From: Solirubrobacterales bacterium 67-14
GTDB taxonomy: Bacteria > Actinomycetota > Thermoleophilia > Solirubrobacterales > 70-9
Assembly: GCA_001897355.1 (NCBI GenBank)
Contig: MKST01000003.1
Location: 342,072-385,863, forward strand
Reading direction: 5' to 3'
DNA length: 43,792 bases
Program-made: the position numbers and the translations under genes
In this document: one piece after another, positions 14,927 through 23,808 of the stretch
How positions within the stretch are numbered: the first letter of the stretch is position 1
Layout of the letters: each line of letters begins with the position of its first letter
Notes under the pieces: generated by a model
Seen by the model: the letters and a program-made list of their open reading frames with translations, nothing else
Database searches by the model: none
Told to the model about the DNA's origin: nothing

Positions 14927-16048
14927 CTACGCACCTTCCGCCTGGACGTCGACGACCTCGGTCTGGCGCGAGCGCCGCACGAAGGCGATCACGATCAGCA
15001 CGATCGCGATCGCACTGATGATCACCGGCCCGACCGGACCGCTGCCGAACAGCGAGGTCACGCCGAAGGTGACCGCGCCGATCACCGCGGCGGCTGGCAG
15101 GGTCAGGATCCAAGCGGTGACGATGTTGCCGGCCACACCCCAGCGCACGGCCGAGATCCGCTTGGCCACGCCGGATCCCATCACCCCGCCGTTGATCACG
15201 TGGGTGGTCGAAAGCGGGAACCCGAAATGCGAGGAGGCCATGATCACCGCGGCGCCGGCCCCCTGGGCCGAGAAGCCCTGGGCCGGATCCATCTTGATGA
15301 TCCGCATGCCGGTCGTCTTGATGATCCGCCAGCCACCGCTGTAGGTACCGAGCGCGATCGCGGTGGCCGAGGCGACGATCACCCAGGTCGGCGGGTTCGA
15401 GCCGGCCGGCAGCGCCCCGTCGGCGATCAGGGCCAGGGTGATGACGCCCATCGTCTTCTGGGCGTCGTTGGTGCCGTGGGCCAGGGCGAGCAGGCCGCCG
15501 GAGACGATCTGCCCCAGCCGGTAGCCGCGGTTGACCGGGCCCGGACGGAGGTTCCGCACGATCCGGTAGCTCAGGCCGATCGCCAGGGCGGCGACCACGA
15601 AGGCGAGGATCGGCGCGACCACGGCCGGGATCAGCACCTTGCCGACCAGCCCGGCGGTCTCGATCGCGCCGGAGCCGGAATCGACCAGGGCGGCTCCGAC
15701 GATGCCGCCGATCAATGCGTGGGAGCTCGAGGATGGCAGGCCGAAGTACCAGGTGACCAGGTTCCAGGCGATCGCCCCGACCAGCCCGGAGAAAACCACG
15801 TTGAGCGACCCCGCCCCGGAGATCGCGCTCTGGTTGACCACGTCGGAGGCGATCGTCGCGGCCACCTCGATCGAGATGAAAGCACCGACGAAGTTGAGCA
15901 GCGCGGCGAAGGCGATTGCCGCTTTGGGCGAGGCGGCCCCGGTCGAGATCGAGGTCGCGACCACGTTCGCGGTGTCGTGGAAGCCGTTGGTGAAGTCGAA
16001 GGCCAGCGCCGAAACGACGACGATGGCGAGGATCAGGTGGAGGTCCAC
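14927..16048 (-). CDS. pit: Low-affinity inorganic phosphate transporter, PiT family
   Basis: 373-residue integral membrane symporter moving metal-phosphate with protons. Both signature repeats of the family are present: GFHDTANVVATSIS near the N-terminus and AHGTNDAQKTMGV in the middle, consistent with the inverted-repeat PHO4 fold. About ten hydrophobic helices. The gene follows the DUF47 gene by 3 bases; DUF47 proteins are PhoU-like accessories commonly encoded next to Pit. It lies in the same strand run as PPK1, Ppx and the Pst genes, so it supplies phosphate alongside the high-affinity system. Confidence 0.94.
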   Translation of the reverse strand: MDLHLILAIVVVSALAFDFTNGFHDTANVVATSISTGAASPKAAIAFAALLNFVGAFISIEVAATIASDVVNQSAISGAGSLNVVFSGLVGAIAWNLVTWYFGLPSSSSHALIGGIVGAALVDSGSGAIETAGLVGKVLIPAVVAPILAFVVAALAIGLSYRIVRNLRPGPVNRGYRLGQIVSGGLLALAHGTNDAQKTMGVITLALIADGALPAGSNPPTWVIVASATAIALGTYSGGWRIIKTTGMRIIKMDPAQGFSAQGAGAAVIMASSHFGFPLSTTHVINGGVMGSGVAKRISAVRWGVAGNIVTAWILTLPAAAVIGAVTFGVTSLFGSGPVGPVIISAIAIVLIVIAFVRRSRQTEVVDVQAEGA

Positions 16049-16051
16049 GGG

Positions 16052-16669
16052 CTAGGAGTTCTTGATCACGATGCCTTCGAGAATGTGCGCGGCGGTCTCG
16101 GTCGCATCGATCGCTTTCTCGAGCACGGCGAAGATGTCCTTCCAACGGATCACGACCATCGGGTCGATCCCGTTCGAGAAGAGCGAGGCGACGGCGTCAC
16201 GGGAAACCCGGTCGCCGTCGTTCTCGAGCCGGTGGATCTCGATCCAGTACTGGTCGAGGTCGCGGAAGGACGGCAGGTTTTCGAGGCCGAGAGAGAGCTG
16301 CTCGCAGCAGCTGACCAGGATCCGGGTCAGGTCCTGGGCCTGGTCCATCGGCGCTTCGATCTGGTAGAGCGCCAGGAAGTCGGCCGCTTCCTCGATGTAA
16401 TCGACGACGTCATCGAGCTTGGTCGCGAGGCCGTAGATGTCCTCGCGGTCGATCGGCGTGACGAAGGTCGAGTTGAGCCGGTTGATGATGTCGTGGGTGA
16501 TCCGGTCACCCTCCTGCTCGATGATCAGGATCTCGCGGCCGAGCCCGGGGTCGTCGGGCCAGGCGGCCATCATGTCGTTCAGCTTCTCCGCCGCACGCAG
16601 CGAGTTCTGCCCGGCCTCGTTGAAAAGGTCGAAGAAAGTACGGTCGCGTGGGAGGAGCGAGAAGCGCAT
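16052..16669 (-). CDS. DUF47 (PhoU-like) Pit accessory protein
   Basis: 205 residues, all-helical, with the DUF47 pattern: FFDLFNEAGQNSLRAAEKL at the N-terminus, EGDRITHDIINRLNSTFVTP and IDREDIYGLATKLDDVVDYIEE in the middle, and a second EGDR-like ENDGDRVSRDAV repeat. These acidic clusters bind metal in PhoU-like proteins. Such proteins modulate the adjacent Pit transporter. Pit starts 3 bases after the stop. A TAGGTT box lies 12 bases before the ATG, so an internal promoter is possible. Confidence 0.92.
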   Translation of the reverse strand: MRFSLLPRDRTFFDLFNEAGQNSLRAAEKLNDMMAAWPDDPGLGREILIIEQEGDRITHDIINRLNSTFVTPIDREDIYGLATKLDDVVDYIEEAADFLALYQIEAPMDQAQDLTRILVSCCEQLSLGLENLPSFRDLDQYWIEIHRLENDGDRVSRDAVASLFSNGIDPMVVIRWKDIFAVLEKAIDATETAAHILEGIVIKNS

Positions 16670-16710
16670 CAGGGCGGTGCCAACCTAGCAGAGCGGGGAT
16701 GGGCCGGGAC

Positions 16711-18804
16711 CTAGCCGGAGGGCTGGGGCAAAGCGGTTGCGGCCAGGGTTTGATGACGTTCCATGAGCTCATCCTGGGCGTTGCGGCGCTCGCCCCCCTC
16801 GGGGCTGAGCCGGGACCAGTTGCCGGAGCTGTCCAGCACCCAGGAGTTGCTGTTGTCGGCCAGGCAGCGCTCCATCACGTCGAGGATCTGGTCGCGCGCG
16901 GTCTCGTCATCGACCGGAGTGACCAGCTCGACCCGGCTGTCGAGGTTGCGCGGCATCAGGTCGGCCGAGCCCATGAAGACGCTCCAGCCCTCGCCCCGCT
17001 GGAAGGCGTAGACCCGGGAATGCTCGAGGAAGCGGCCGACGATCGAAACCACCCGGATGTTCTCGGAAAGCCCCGACACCCCCGGCCGCAGGCAGCAGAT
17101 GCCGCGCACGTTGATCTCGACCTCCACCCCGGCCTTCGATGCCTCGTAAAGGGCCTCGATGCAGGTGCGGTCGACCAGCGAGTTCATCTTCATCAGGATC
17201 CGGGCTTCACGACCGGCCTTGTGGGCGGCGATCGTGGCCTCGATCTCGACCAGGATCGAAGACCGCATCGAGTGGGGGGAGACCAGCACCCGGCGGTAAT
17301 CGGCCGGCCGCGAGTAGCCGGTCAGCAGGTTGAACATCTCGGCCACGTCGGCCCCGATCTCGGGGTCCGCGGTGAAGAGGCCGAGATCCGTGTAAAGGCG
17401 GGCCGTGGTCGAGTGGTAGTTGCCGGTGCCGATGTGGACGTAGTTGCGGACCGTCTCGCCTTCGCGCCGGACCACCAGCAGGGCCTTGATGTGGGTCTTC
17501 AGGCCGGGAATGCCGTAGACCACGTGAACCCCCACCTCTTCCAGGCGCTTGGCCCACTCGATGTTCGCCTCCTCGTCGAAACGGGCCTTGAGCTCGAGCA
17601 TGCAGACGACCTGCTTGCCCCGTTCCGACGCCTTGATCAGGGCGGAGACCAGCGGCGAGTCGTCGCTGGTCCGGTAGACGGTCTGCTTGATCGCGAGCAC
17701 GTCCGGGTCGTTCACCGCCTGGGCGATGAACCGCTCGACCGAACTGGTGAAGGAGTCGTAGGGATGGTGGACCAGCACGTCGCGCTGGCGGATCGCGGCG
17801 AAGATGTCCGGTGGGTCGCCGTCCTCGCCCTGCAGGCGCGGCTGGGTGACCGGGTTCCAGGGCTGGTCCCTGAGCTCCGGGTAGCCGGGCAGCTTGACCA
17901 CGTCCCAGAGGTCGGTCAGGTCTAGCAGGCCACCGATATCGAAGACCTCGTTTTCCTGCAGCCGCAGCAGTTCGACCAAGAGCTCCTTGAGTTCCGGGTT
18001 CATGCTCTCGGCGACTTCCAGCCGCACCACCTCGCCGAAGCGGCGGCGACGCACCTCCTCCTGGACCGCCTCCAGCAGGTCGTCGGCTTCGTCGGAGACG
18101 GTGAAATCCGCATCGCGGGTGACCCGGAAGTAACTGTGATCGAGCACCTCGACCCCGGGGAAGAGCTGGTCGAGGTTGGCCGCGATCACCTCCTCCAAGG
18201 GAACCAGCAGCCGGTCGGTCTCGGAGTTCAGCTCGATGAACCGGCCCAGCAGTTCCTTCGGCACCTTGATCCGGGCCAGCACCCGGGTCGCCGTCTCGTT
18301 GTCGCGCAGCAGCACCGCGAGGCTGAGCGAGAGGTTCGAGATATAGGGGAAGGGCCGCCCGAGGCCGATCACCAGCGGGGTCAGGGTCGGGAAGACCTGT
18401 TGGTCGAAGATCCGGTCGAGCTCGGCCCGCTCGGTTCCGTTGAGGTCGTCCAGGGTGGCGACCTTGATGCCGTTTTCGGCCAGGTCCGGACGCAGCCGGC
18501 CATCGAAGACCCGGGTCAGGCGACGGTCGAGTTCGAGCGAACGGCTGCGGATCGCCTGGATCTGCTCGGAGGGCGAAAGGCCATCGGGCCCGCGGGCGTC
18601 GATACCGGCGTCGACCTGGTCCCAGAGGCCGGCCACCCGGACCATGAAGAACTCGTCCAGGTTCGACGCGTAGATCGCACAGAACTTGACCCGCTCCAGC
18701 AGCGGCACCGACTCGTCCTCGGCCAGTTCGAGCACCCGCTGGTTGAAGTCGAGCCAGGAGAGCTCGCGATTGAAGAACCAGGATGGGTCGGAATTCGTTT
18801 CCAA
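16711..18804 (-). CDS. ppk1: Polyphosphate kinase 1
   Basis: 697 residues, the usual PPK1 length. It reversibly transfers the ATP gamma-phosphate to polyphosphate. The N-terminal domain starts at once with FFNRELSWLDFNQRVL. The catalytic core has FDEEANIEWAKRLEE, the phospho-acceptor His438 (GLKTHIK), His457 (NYVHIGTGN) and His595 (FLEHSRVY), which correspond by motif to E. coli His435, His454 and His592. The start is a TTG two bases after the CHAD gene stop, so the two are coupled; a TAGAAT box 7 bases upstream could give an additional leaderless message. Confidence 0.96.
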   Translation of the reverse strand: METNSDPSWFFNRELSWLDFNQRVLELAEDESVPLLERVKFCAIYASNLDEFFMVRVAGLWDQVDAGIDARGPDGLSPSEQIQAIRSRSLELDRRLTRVFDGRLRPDLAENGIKVATLDDLNGTERAELDRIFDQQVFPTLTPLVIGLGRPFPYISNLSLSLAVLLRDNETATRVLARIKVPKELLGRFIELNSETDRLLVPLEEVIAANLDQLFPGVEVLDHSYFRVTRDADFTVSDEADDLLEAVQEEVRRRRFGEVVRLEVAESMNPELKELLVELLRLQENEVFDIGGLLDLTDLWDVVKLPGYPELRDQPWNPVTQPRLQGEDGDPPDIFAAIRQRDVLVHHPYDSFTSSVERFIAQAVNDPDVLAIKQTVYRTSDDSPLVSALIKASERGKQVVCMLELKARFDEEANIEWAKRLEEVGVHVVYGIPGLKTHIKALLVVRREGETVRNYVHIGTGNYHSTTARLYTDLGLFTADPEIGADVAEMFNLLTGYSRPADYRRVLVSPHSMRSSILVEIEATIAAHKAGREARILMKMNSLVDRTCIEALYEASKAGVEVEINVRGICCLRPGVSGLSENIRVVSIVGRFLEHSRVYAFQRGEGWSVFMGSADLMPRNLDSRVELVTPVDDETARDQILDVMERCLADNSNSWVLDSSGNWSRLSPEGGERRNAQDELMERHQTLAATALPQPSG

Positions 18805-18806
18805 GG

Positions 18807-19814
18807 TCAGGATTCTACTTTCAGTGAGGTTTCGAGGGCGACCCAGACGCCTTGCCTCGACTGTTCGTGCCAGAGCCGTTTGAAACGTTCGAAAAGCATC
18901 TGGTGGCGGGCGGTCAGGTGGACCACCGCCAGTTCGAGCCCGCGGTAGGCGGCCCGGTTGGGCGCGGCCTGCACCAGGACGGGGTCGAGGTCGCGACTGC
19001 CGCGGGAACGCTCGATGATCGTCGCCACGTCTTCCCCTTCCAGCTCGGCGATCGCCTTGCGGGCGGGCGGGACGGCCAGGTCGCAGTCGCGCATCTCGCC
19101 CAGCACCTCCTGCAGCCCGCGGGCGGCGCGGCGGGCGGTGTGGGCCTGAGTGCCGAGCGCGTCGCCGGTCAGCTCCAGCGCGTAGCGCAGCCGCTCCGCC
19201 GCGACCCGCATCCGCTGTTGCGCCTTGACCCCGTCGGCCTCGAGGCTGTCGGCGGCCTCCCGGCGCAGGCGGGCCAGCCGCCGGGCAACCAGGCCGGCCA
19301 CGTCCGGGGAGACGGTCTCGACCGGCCGGTACTCGTCGGCCCGGTCGACCACGTCTCCTTCGCCGGCCGAGTCGGCGATCTCCTCGATCCGCACCCGGAA
19401 GGCCTGCATCCGACGACCATGGACGACCTGGGCCAGGGCCCGGTTGGCGGTCGCCTGGTCACGCCGGAGGTTGGCGATGACCCGGTCGATCCCCTCGGCG
19501 TCGGCCGGAGCGGTCTCCTCGCGGATCGCTTCGAACTCGCCGATCACGACGTCGACGTCGCGCCGGTCGCCGACTGCGCGAGAGATCCGGCGAGCCTCGG
19601 CCTTGCCCTCCCGGTACTGGGCCTTGCCGAAGCAGGGGCGGAATACTTCGAGCGCGGCGCGGAGCCGACGGGAGGCCAGCCAAAGGTCGTTCGCCGCCCC
19701 GGTCTCGGTCACGTCGAGCACGCCCTTTGACAGCACCGTGATCTGGGTCGCGCGCTCTTCCAGCACCTGCGACGCGGCAAGTCGGTAGCGAGGATCGACG
19801 TCAGTGCTCATCAC
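18807..19814 (-). CDS. CHAD-domain protein, polyphosphate-associated
   Basis: 335 residues, almost wholly helical and Arg-rich, with the two-lobed CHAD pattern: LASRRLRAALEVF (47-59) and AAERLRYALELTGDALG (about 210). CHAD proteins bind polyphosphate through basic surfaces and commonly sit next to PPK and Ppx. The histidines that name the family (usually vHdxRVaxRRlR) are replaced: the aligned positions read AND in the first lobe and AQQ in the second. The Arg residues are kept. A GTG at 19814 follows a TAGGGT box by 6 bases (leaderless); an ATG is the next codon. ppk1 follows 2 bases after the stop. Confidence 0.85.
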   Translation of the reverse strand: MMSTDVDPRYRLAASQVLEERATQITVLSKGVLDVTETGAANDLWLASRRLRAALEVFRPCFGKAQYREGKAEARRISRAVGDRRDVDVVIGEFEAIREETAPADAEGIDRVIANLRRDQATANRALAQVVHGRRMQAFRVRIEEIADSAGEGDVVDRADEYRPVETVSPDVAGLVARRLARLRREAADSLEADGVKAQQRMRVAAERLRYALELTGDALGTQAHTARRAARGLQEVLGEMRDCDLAVPPARKAIAELEGEDVATIIERSRGSRDLDPVLVQAAPNRAAYRGLELAVVHLTARHQMLFERFKRLWHEQSRQGVWVALETSLKVES

Positions 19815-19820
19815 GGAAAG

Positions 19821-19826
19821 ACCCTA
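19821..19826 (-). promoter_or_regulatory. Predicted -10 box of the CHAD-ppk1 unit
   Basis: TAGGGT on the minus strand, 6 bases before the GTG at 19814; no Shine-Dalgarno between. Confidence 0.5.
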
Positions 19827-19841
19827 CTCTCGCCGGGAGGG

Positions 19842-20750
19842 TCAACCGGGGGTAAGGGCAGGGGCTGAAACGTCGATTCCGCCGTTCAGCATGTCGAGCA
19901 CGATCCCTTCGCGGATCCCACCCTTGCCGATCTGCAATTCCTGGCCGAGCAGCTCGGAGACCTTTTCGAGGACCAGCACCCCGGTCGCCAGCATCCGCAC
20001 CCGGACCGGGTCGAGTTCGAACTGGCGGCCGACCTCGACCGCGTCGTCGCCGCAAAGCACCCGGATCGCCCGTTCCAGGGTCTCGTACTCGAGCCGTGCC
20101 CCGACGATCTTCCTGAGCGATGTAGCCGAGCCCCCGACCGCGACCGCCTGCTCGGGCCGGGTGATCTGGATCTCGGCGAAGACCTCGTCGACCCGGTCCC
20201 TGACCCGCCGGATCTCCGAAGCCGAGGGTGGGTCGGAGCTGATCAGCTCCTCGGCCAGTTGGCCGGAGCCGACCGGCCAGGAGCGGACCTGTTCGACCCC
20301 GCCGCCGACCGTGCCGACGATGATCTCGGTCGAGCCACCGCCGACGTCGACCACCGCCACCCTGCCCTCGACCTTGTAGCCGAGCGCCTTGGTCGCGCCG
20401 AGGAAGGAAAGCCGGCCCTCCTCGTTCTCGCTGACCACGTGGACCGGGATGCCGGCCGCGGCTTCGATCGCCTCCGCGGCCTCCTGGCCGTTCGGGGCGT
20501 CCCGCAGGGCCGCGGTGGCCACCGCCCGGAAGCCCTCTGCGCCGAGCTCACGGGCAAGCCGGACCTGGGTCTCCACCACCTCGGCGACTTCGGCGATCTT
20601 CTCTTCCGGGATCGAGCCGTCCTCGAGCCGGGCCTGGCCGATCCGGGTGTAGGCCCGCTGCTCCATCACCTTCTTCAGCTTGCCTTCTTCGGGCTCGGCG
20701 ACCAGGATGCGGGTCGTGTTCGAGCCTATGTCGATGGCAGCGCAGAGCAT
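19842..20750 (-). CDS. Ppx/GppA-type exopolyphosphatase/pppGpp phosphohydrolase, single ASKHA module
   Basis: 302 residues from ATG 20750 (MLCAAIDIGSNTTRILV); the frame is open further upstream but that sequence is not protein-like. Conserved elements: phosphate loop AIDIGSNTTR (5-14), TAALRDAPNG, the catalytic-Glu segment SENEEGRLSFLG (107-118, Glu111), second phosphate loop VVDVGGGSTE (133-142), and VGGSATSL. It removes terminal phosphate from polyphosphate and/or pppGpp. The C-terminal HD-like half of E. coli PPX is missing, as in many actinobacterial homologues. It lies between pstB and the CHAD-ppk1 pair. Polyphosphate rather than pppGpp is the context-favoured substrate. Confidence 0.92.
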   Translation of the reverse strand: MLCAAIDIGSNTTRILVAEPEEGKLKKVMEQRAYTRIGQARLEDGSIPEEKIAEVAEVVETQVRLARELGAEGFRAVATAALRDAPNGQEAAEAIEAAAGIPVHVVSENEEGRLSFLGATKALGYKVEGRVAVVDVGGGSTEIIVGTVGGGVEQVRSWPVGSGQLAEELISSDPPSASEIRRVRDRVDEVFAEIQITRPEQAVAVGGSATSLRKIVGARLEYETLERAIRVLCGDDAVEVGRQFELDPVRVRMLATGVLVLEKVSELLGQELQIGKGGIREGIVLDMLNGGIDVSAPALTPG

Positions 20751-20832
20751 GGGGATTCTGCCCCCATTCTGGCGGCTCCGTCGGACCTCTACGACCCTGC
20801 GGCCAGGACCGGCATCGGCCCGGGTGGGCAGA

Positions 20833-21723
20833 TCAGCCGAAACGGCCACTCACGTAGTCCTCGGTTTCCTTCAAGGTCGGGTTCGAGAAGATCTTCTCGG
20901 TCTCGTCGATCTCGAGCAGTTGGCCGGGGTCGCCGCTCTTCTCGATGTTGAAGAAGCCGGTGAAGTCGCTGGCCCGGGCCGCCTGCTGCATGTTGTGGGT
21001 GACGATCACGATCGTGAAGCGCCTCTTGAGTTCGTTGATCAGGTCCTCGATCGCCAGGGTGGCGATCGGGTCGAGCGCCGAGCAGGGTTCGTCCATCAGC
21101 AGCACCTCGGGTTCGATCGCCGTGGCGCGGGCGATGCAGAGCCGCTGCTGCTGACCGCCGGAGAGCCCGCCGGCCGGCTTGTCGAGCCGGTCCTTGACCT
21201 CTTCCCAGAGGTGGGCGCCACGCAGCGAGCGTTCGACGATCCCGTCGACCTCGGTCTTCTTCAGGCGACGCCGGTTCAGGCGCAGGCCGGCCGCGGTGTT
21301 CTCGTAGATCGACATGGTCGGGAAGGGGTTCGGCTGCTGGAAGACCATGCCGACCTGCTGCCGGACCAGTACCGGGTCCATCGAGGGGGCATAGATGTCG
21401 ACCCCGTCCAAGAGCACCGAACCCTCGACCCGGGCGCCGTCGATCAGTTCATGCATCCGGTTCAGCGAACGCAGGAAGGTCGACTTGCCGCAGCCGGAGG
21501 AACCGATCAGCGCGGTCACCTTGTTCGGCTGGATCTCGACGGTTACGTCCTTGACCGCGAGGAACTCCCCGTAGTAGATGTTGAGGTTCTCCGCATCTAT
21601 CCGCTTCGCCTGGGCGTCCACCCCGGCTCGGGCCGGGTCGGCCGGCGGCTCCATGGTGGCTTCGGCCGGACCGGCCTGAGCGTCGACCATCTCTTTCTCC
21701 TTCTTTTCTTTGGTCAGGGTCAT
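20833..21723 (-). CDS. pstB: Phosphate ABC transporter ATP-binding protein PstB
   Basis: 296-residue ATPase of the high-affinity phosphate importer. Walker A GSSGCGKS (74-81), the PstB-specific [12 protein letters not shown], the Q-loop segment [17 protein letters not shown], signature LSGGQQQRL and Walker [14 protein letters not shown] are all present; the C-terminus ends [14 protein letters not shown] as in the family. About 40 extra charged residues precede the core, longer than the usual N-terminus. The ATG overlaps the pstA stop (ATGA). Confidence 0.97.
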   Translation of the reverse strand: MTLTKEKKEKEMVDAQAGPAEATMEPPADPARAGVDAQAKRIDAENLNIYYGEFLAVKDVTVEIQPNKVTALIGSSGCGKSTFLRSLNRMHELIDGARVEGSVLLDGVDIYAPSMDPVLVRQQVGMVFQQPNPFPTMSIYENTAAGLRLNRRRLKKTEVDGIVERSLRGAHLWEEVKDRLDKPAGGLSGGQQQRLCIARATAIEPEVLLMDEPCSALDPIATLAIEDLINELKRRFTIVIVTHNMQQAARASDFTGFFNIEKSGDPGQLLEIDETEKIFSNPTLKETEDYVSGRFG

Positions 21724-22775
21724 CGGCGGATCTCCACTCCGTAGCGTTTGGCGATGAGCCGGGCCGCGAGGAACAGCACCATCACGATCAGGATCAGCAG
21801 CAGGGCGCCGGCCCAGGCCCGTTCGATGTAGGCCTCGGGCGGCACGCCGGGGAACTTGTATTGCTCGTAGACGAAGACGGGCAGGTTGGCCATGCGGCCG
21901 TCAAAGGGGTTCAGGTTGAGCGAATCGATCGATCCCGTGGTGATCAGCAGGGGCGCGGTTTCCCCGATCACGCGGGCGATCGCCAGCATCACGCCGGTGA
22001 CGATCCCGGCCAGCGCGGTCGGCAGCACCACCCGCAGAACGGTCAGCCACTTGGGCACCCCGAGCGCGTAGGAGGCCTCGCGCAGCGAGTCCGGCACCAC
22101 CCGCAGCATCTCTTCGGTCGCCCGGATCACGATCGGGATCATCAGCACCGCCAGCGCCACCGAGCCCATCACGCCGAGCCGGATCCCCGGCCCGAGGAAG
22201 AGCGCGAACAAGGCGAAGGCGAAAAGGCCGGCGACGATCGAGGGGATGCCCATCATCACGTCGACGAAGAAGGTGATCGCCCGCTTGAGCCGGCCCTTGC
22301 CGTACTCGACCAGGTAGATCGCGGCCAGGATCCCGACCGGCACCGCGGCCACCGCGGCGACGGCGGTGATGATGAAGGTGCCCATCGCCGCGTGGAAGGC
22401 GCCGCCGCCTTCGGCCAGCACGCCGCGCATCGAGGTGGTCAGGAACTCGCCGTCGAAACGGGCGAGCCCTTTCGAGACGACGGTGTAGACCAGCGAGAGC
22501 AGCGGCACCAGGGCGAGGACGAAGACCTCCATGATGACCACGGTCATCACCCGGTCCAGTGCTCGGCGGCGCCCCTCGACGGCGAGCGACCAGCCGGCGA
22601 TCGTGATCAGGCCGATGATCCCGGTCACCAGCAGCCATACGAAGGGGCTGAGGCCGAGCGCGAAGCTCAGCACCGTCGAGGCCACGGCTGCCGCAGCGAA
22701 GACGATCAGCCCGGCCCGGCGGGGCAACACCCCGGAGCCTTCCCCGAATGGGATCGAAACGGCATTACCGGCCAC
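21720..22775 (-). CDS. pstA: Phosphate ABC transporter permease PstA
   Basis: 351 residues. A membrane protein with an N-terminal two-helix extension, then the six-helix permease core. The coupling segment [26 protein letters not shown] (in two parts) is the EAA-type ATPase contact. [18 protein letters not shown] is a PstA hallmark. It overlaps pstC by 11 bases and starts with GTG after GGGAGG spaced by 6 bases. Confidence 0.96.
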   Translation of the reverse strand: MAGNAVSIPFGEGSGVLPRRAGLIVFAAAAVASTVLSFALGLSPFVWLLVTGIIGLITIAGWSLAVEGRRRALDRVMTVVIMEVFVLALVPLLSLVYTVVSKGLARFDGEFLTTSMRGVLAEGGGAFHAAMGTFIITAVAAVAAVPVGILAAIYLVEYGKGRLKRAITFFVDVMMGIPSIVAGLFAFALFALFLGPGIRLGVMGSVALAVLMIPIVIRATEEMLRVVPDSLREASYALGVPKWLTVLRVVLPTALAGIVTGVMLAIARVIGETAPLLITTGSIDSLNLNPFDGRMANLPVFVYEQYKFPGVPPEAYIERAWAGALLLILIVMVLFLAARLIAKRYGVEIRR

Positions 22776-23715
22776 TGGCGGCCTCCCTCCGGCTGATGAT
22801 CGCCCTGGCGGTCATGTTGACCGCCAGGGTGATCGCGAAGAGCACCAGCCCGGTCGCGATCAGGACATTGACGTCGAGCCCTGAGGACTCGGGGAACTGC
22901 AGGGCGATGTTGGCGGCGATCGTCGAGGGGTTCTCGGAGCTGATCAGGTTGAAGGTGACCGCCCCGGAGACCGAGAGGATGATCGTCACCGCCATGGTCT
23001 CGCCGAGCGCGCGGCCGAGGCCGAGCATCGAGCCGGCGGCCACGGCGCTGCGGCCGAAGGGCAGCACGACCATGCGGATCATCTCCCAGCGGGTCGCGCC
23101 GAGCGCGAGCGCGCTCTCCTGCAGCCCCTTCGGCGTCTGTTGGAAGACCTCGCGGGCGACCGCGCAGATGATCGGCAGGATCATCAGCGCGAGGACCAGG
23201 CCGGCGACCAGCATCGTGCGGCCGGTCGTGGAGGCCGGCCCGGCGAAGAGTGGGATGAAGCCGAAGTGGTCGGCCAGCCAATCGGTGACCGGCACCGAGG
23301 CCGGCCCGAGCACGGCGATCCCCCAGATGCCGTAGATGATGCTGGGGATCGCGGCCAGCAGATCGACCAGGTAGGAGACCGAGGCGGCGAGCCCCTTCGG
23401 CGCCAGGTGGCTGGTGAAGAGTGCGACGGCGATCGCCATCGGGACGGCGATCACGATCGCGATCGCCGAGGAAAGGACGGTTCCGAAGACCAGCGGCCAG
23501 ATGTAGTGGGTCAGGGCCTTGCCGTCGGGAAGGTCGGATACGGGCGCGGTGATCGCGGGCCAGGCCTCGCTGATCAGAAAGGCGGCAACCCCGGCCAGGA
23601 CGACCAGGATCGTGATTCCGGCCGCGGTCGCGAGGCCGGAGAAGGCGCGGTCGCCGGGGCGGCGGACCTTGCCTGAAGTCTGTTTCGGTTCGGTTGAGAC
23701 GGTGCCTGCGTTCAA
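22765..23715 (-). CDS. pstC: Phosphate ABC transporter permease PstC
   Basis: 316 residues, six-helix core. The typical LPDGKALTHYIWPLVFGT loop precedes the core, and the EAA-type segment FQQTPKGLQESALALGATRW is followed by LGRALGETMAVTIIL, diagnostic of PstC. The start is TTG (MNAGTVSTEP) with a good Shine-Dalgarno CAGGAG 6-7 bases upstream. It follows pstS after a 93-base gap holding a strong hairpin. Confidence 0.96.
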   Translation of the reverse strand: MNAGTVSTEPKQTSGKVRRPGDRAFSGLATAAGITILVVLAGVAAFLISEAWPAITAPVSDLPDGKALTHYIWPLVFGTVLSSAIAIVIAVPMAIAVALFTSHLAPKGLAASVSYLVDLLAAIPSIIYGIWGIAVLGPASVPVTDWLADHFGFIPLFAGPASTTGRTMLVAGLVLALMILPIICAVAREVFQQTPKGLQESALALGATRWEMIRMVVLPFGRSAVAAGSMLGLGRALGETMAVTIILSVSGAVTFNLISSENPSTIAANIALQFPESSGLDVNVLIATGLVLFAITLAVNMTARAIISRREAASGR

Positions 23716-23755
23716 GGTCTTCTCCTGCCGGGATGCCGGGATCGGGCGGTGGGTT

Positions 23756-23786
23756 CCCCGCGGCGGCCTATGCCGCCGCCGCGGGG
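23756..23786 (-). terminator. 12-bp hairpin between pstS and pstC
   Basis: Perfect 12-bp stem (CCCCGCGGCGGC / GCCGCCGCGGGG) with a 7-base loop, 22 bases after the pstS stop. No U-tract. Such intercistronic hairpins can attenuate transcription or protect the upstream mRNA, giving more PstS than permease; this role here is inference. Confidence 0.6.
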
Positions 23787-23808
23787 TTCACCGGTTGCCC
23801 TGTCCAGC

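Noticed and set aside
14925..16145. A 488-codon frame that would extend the two-helix protein through pit
   Set aside because: Only its last 81 residues look like protein; the rest is pit read in another frame and Pit is unambiguous.
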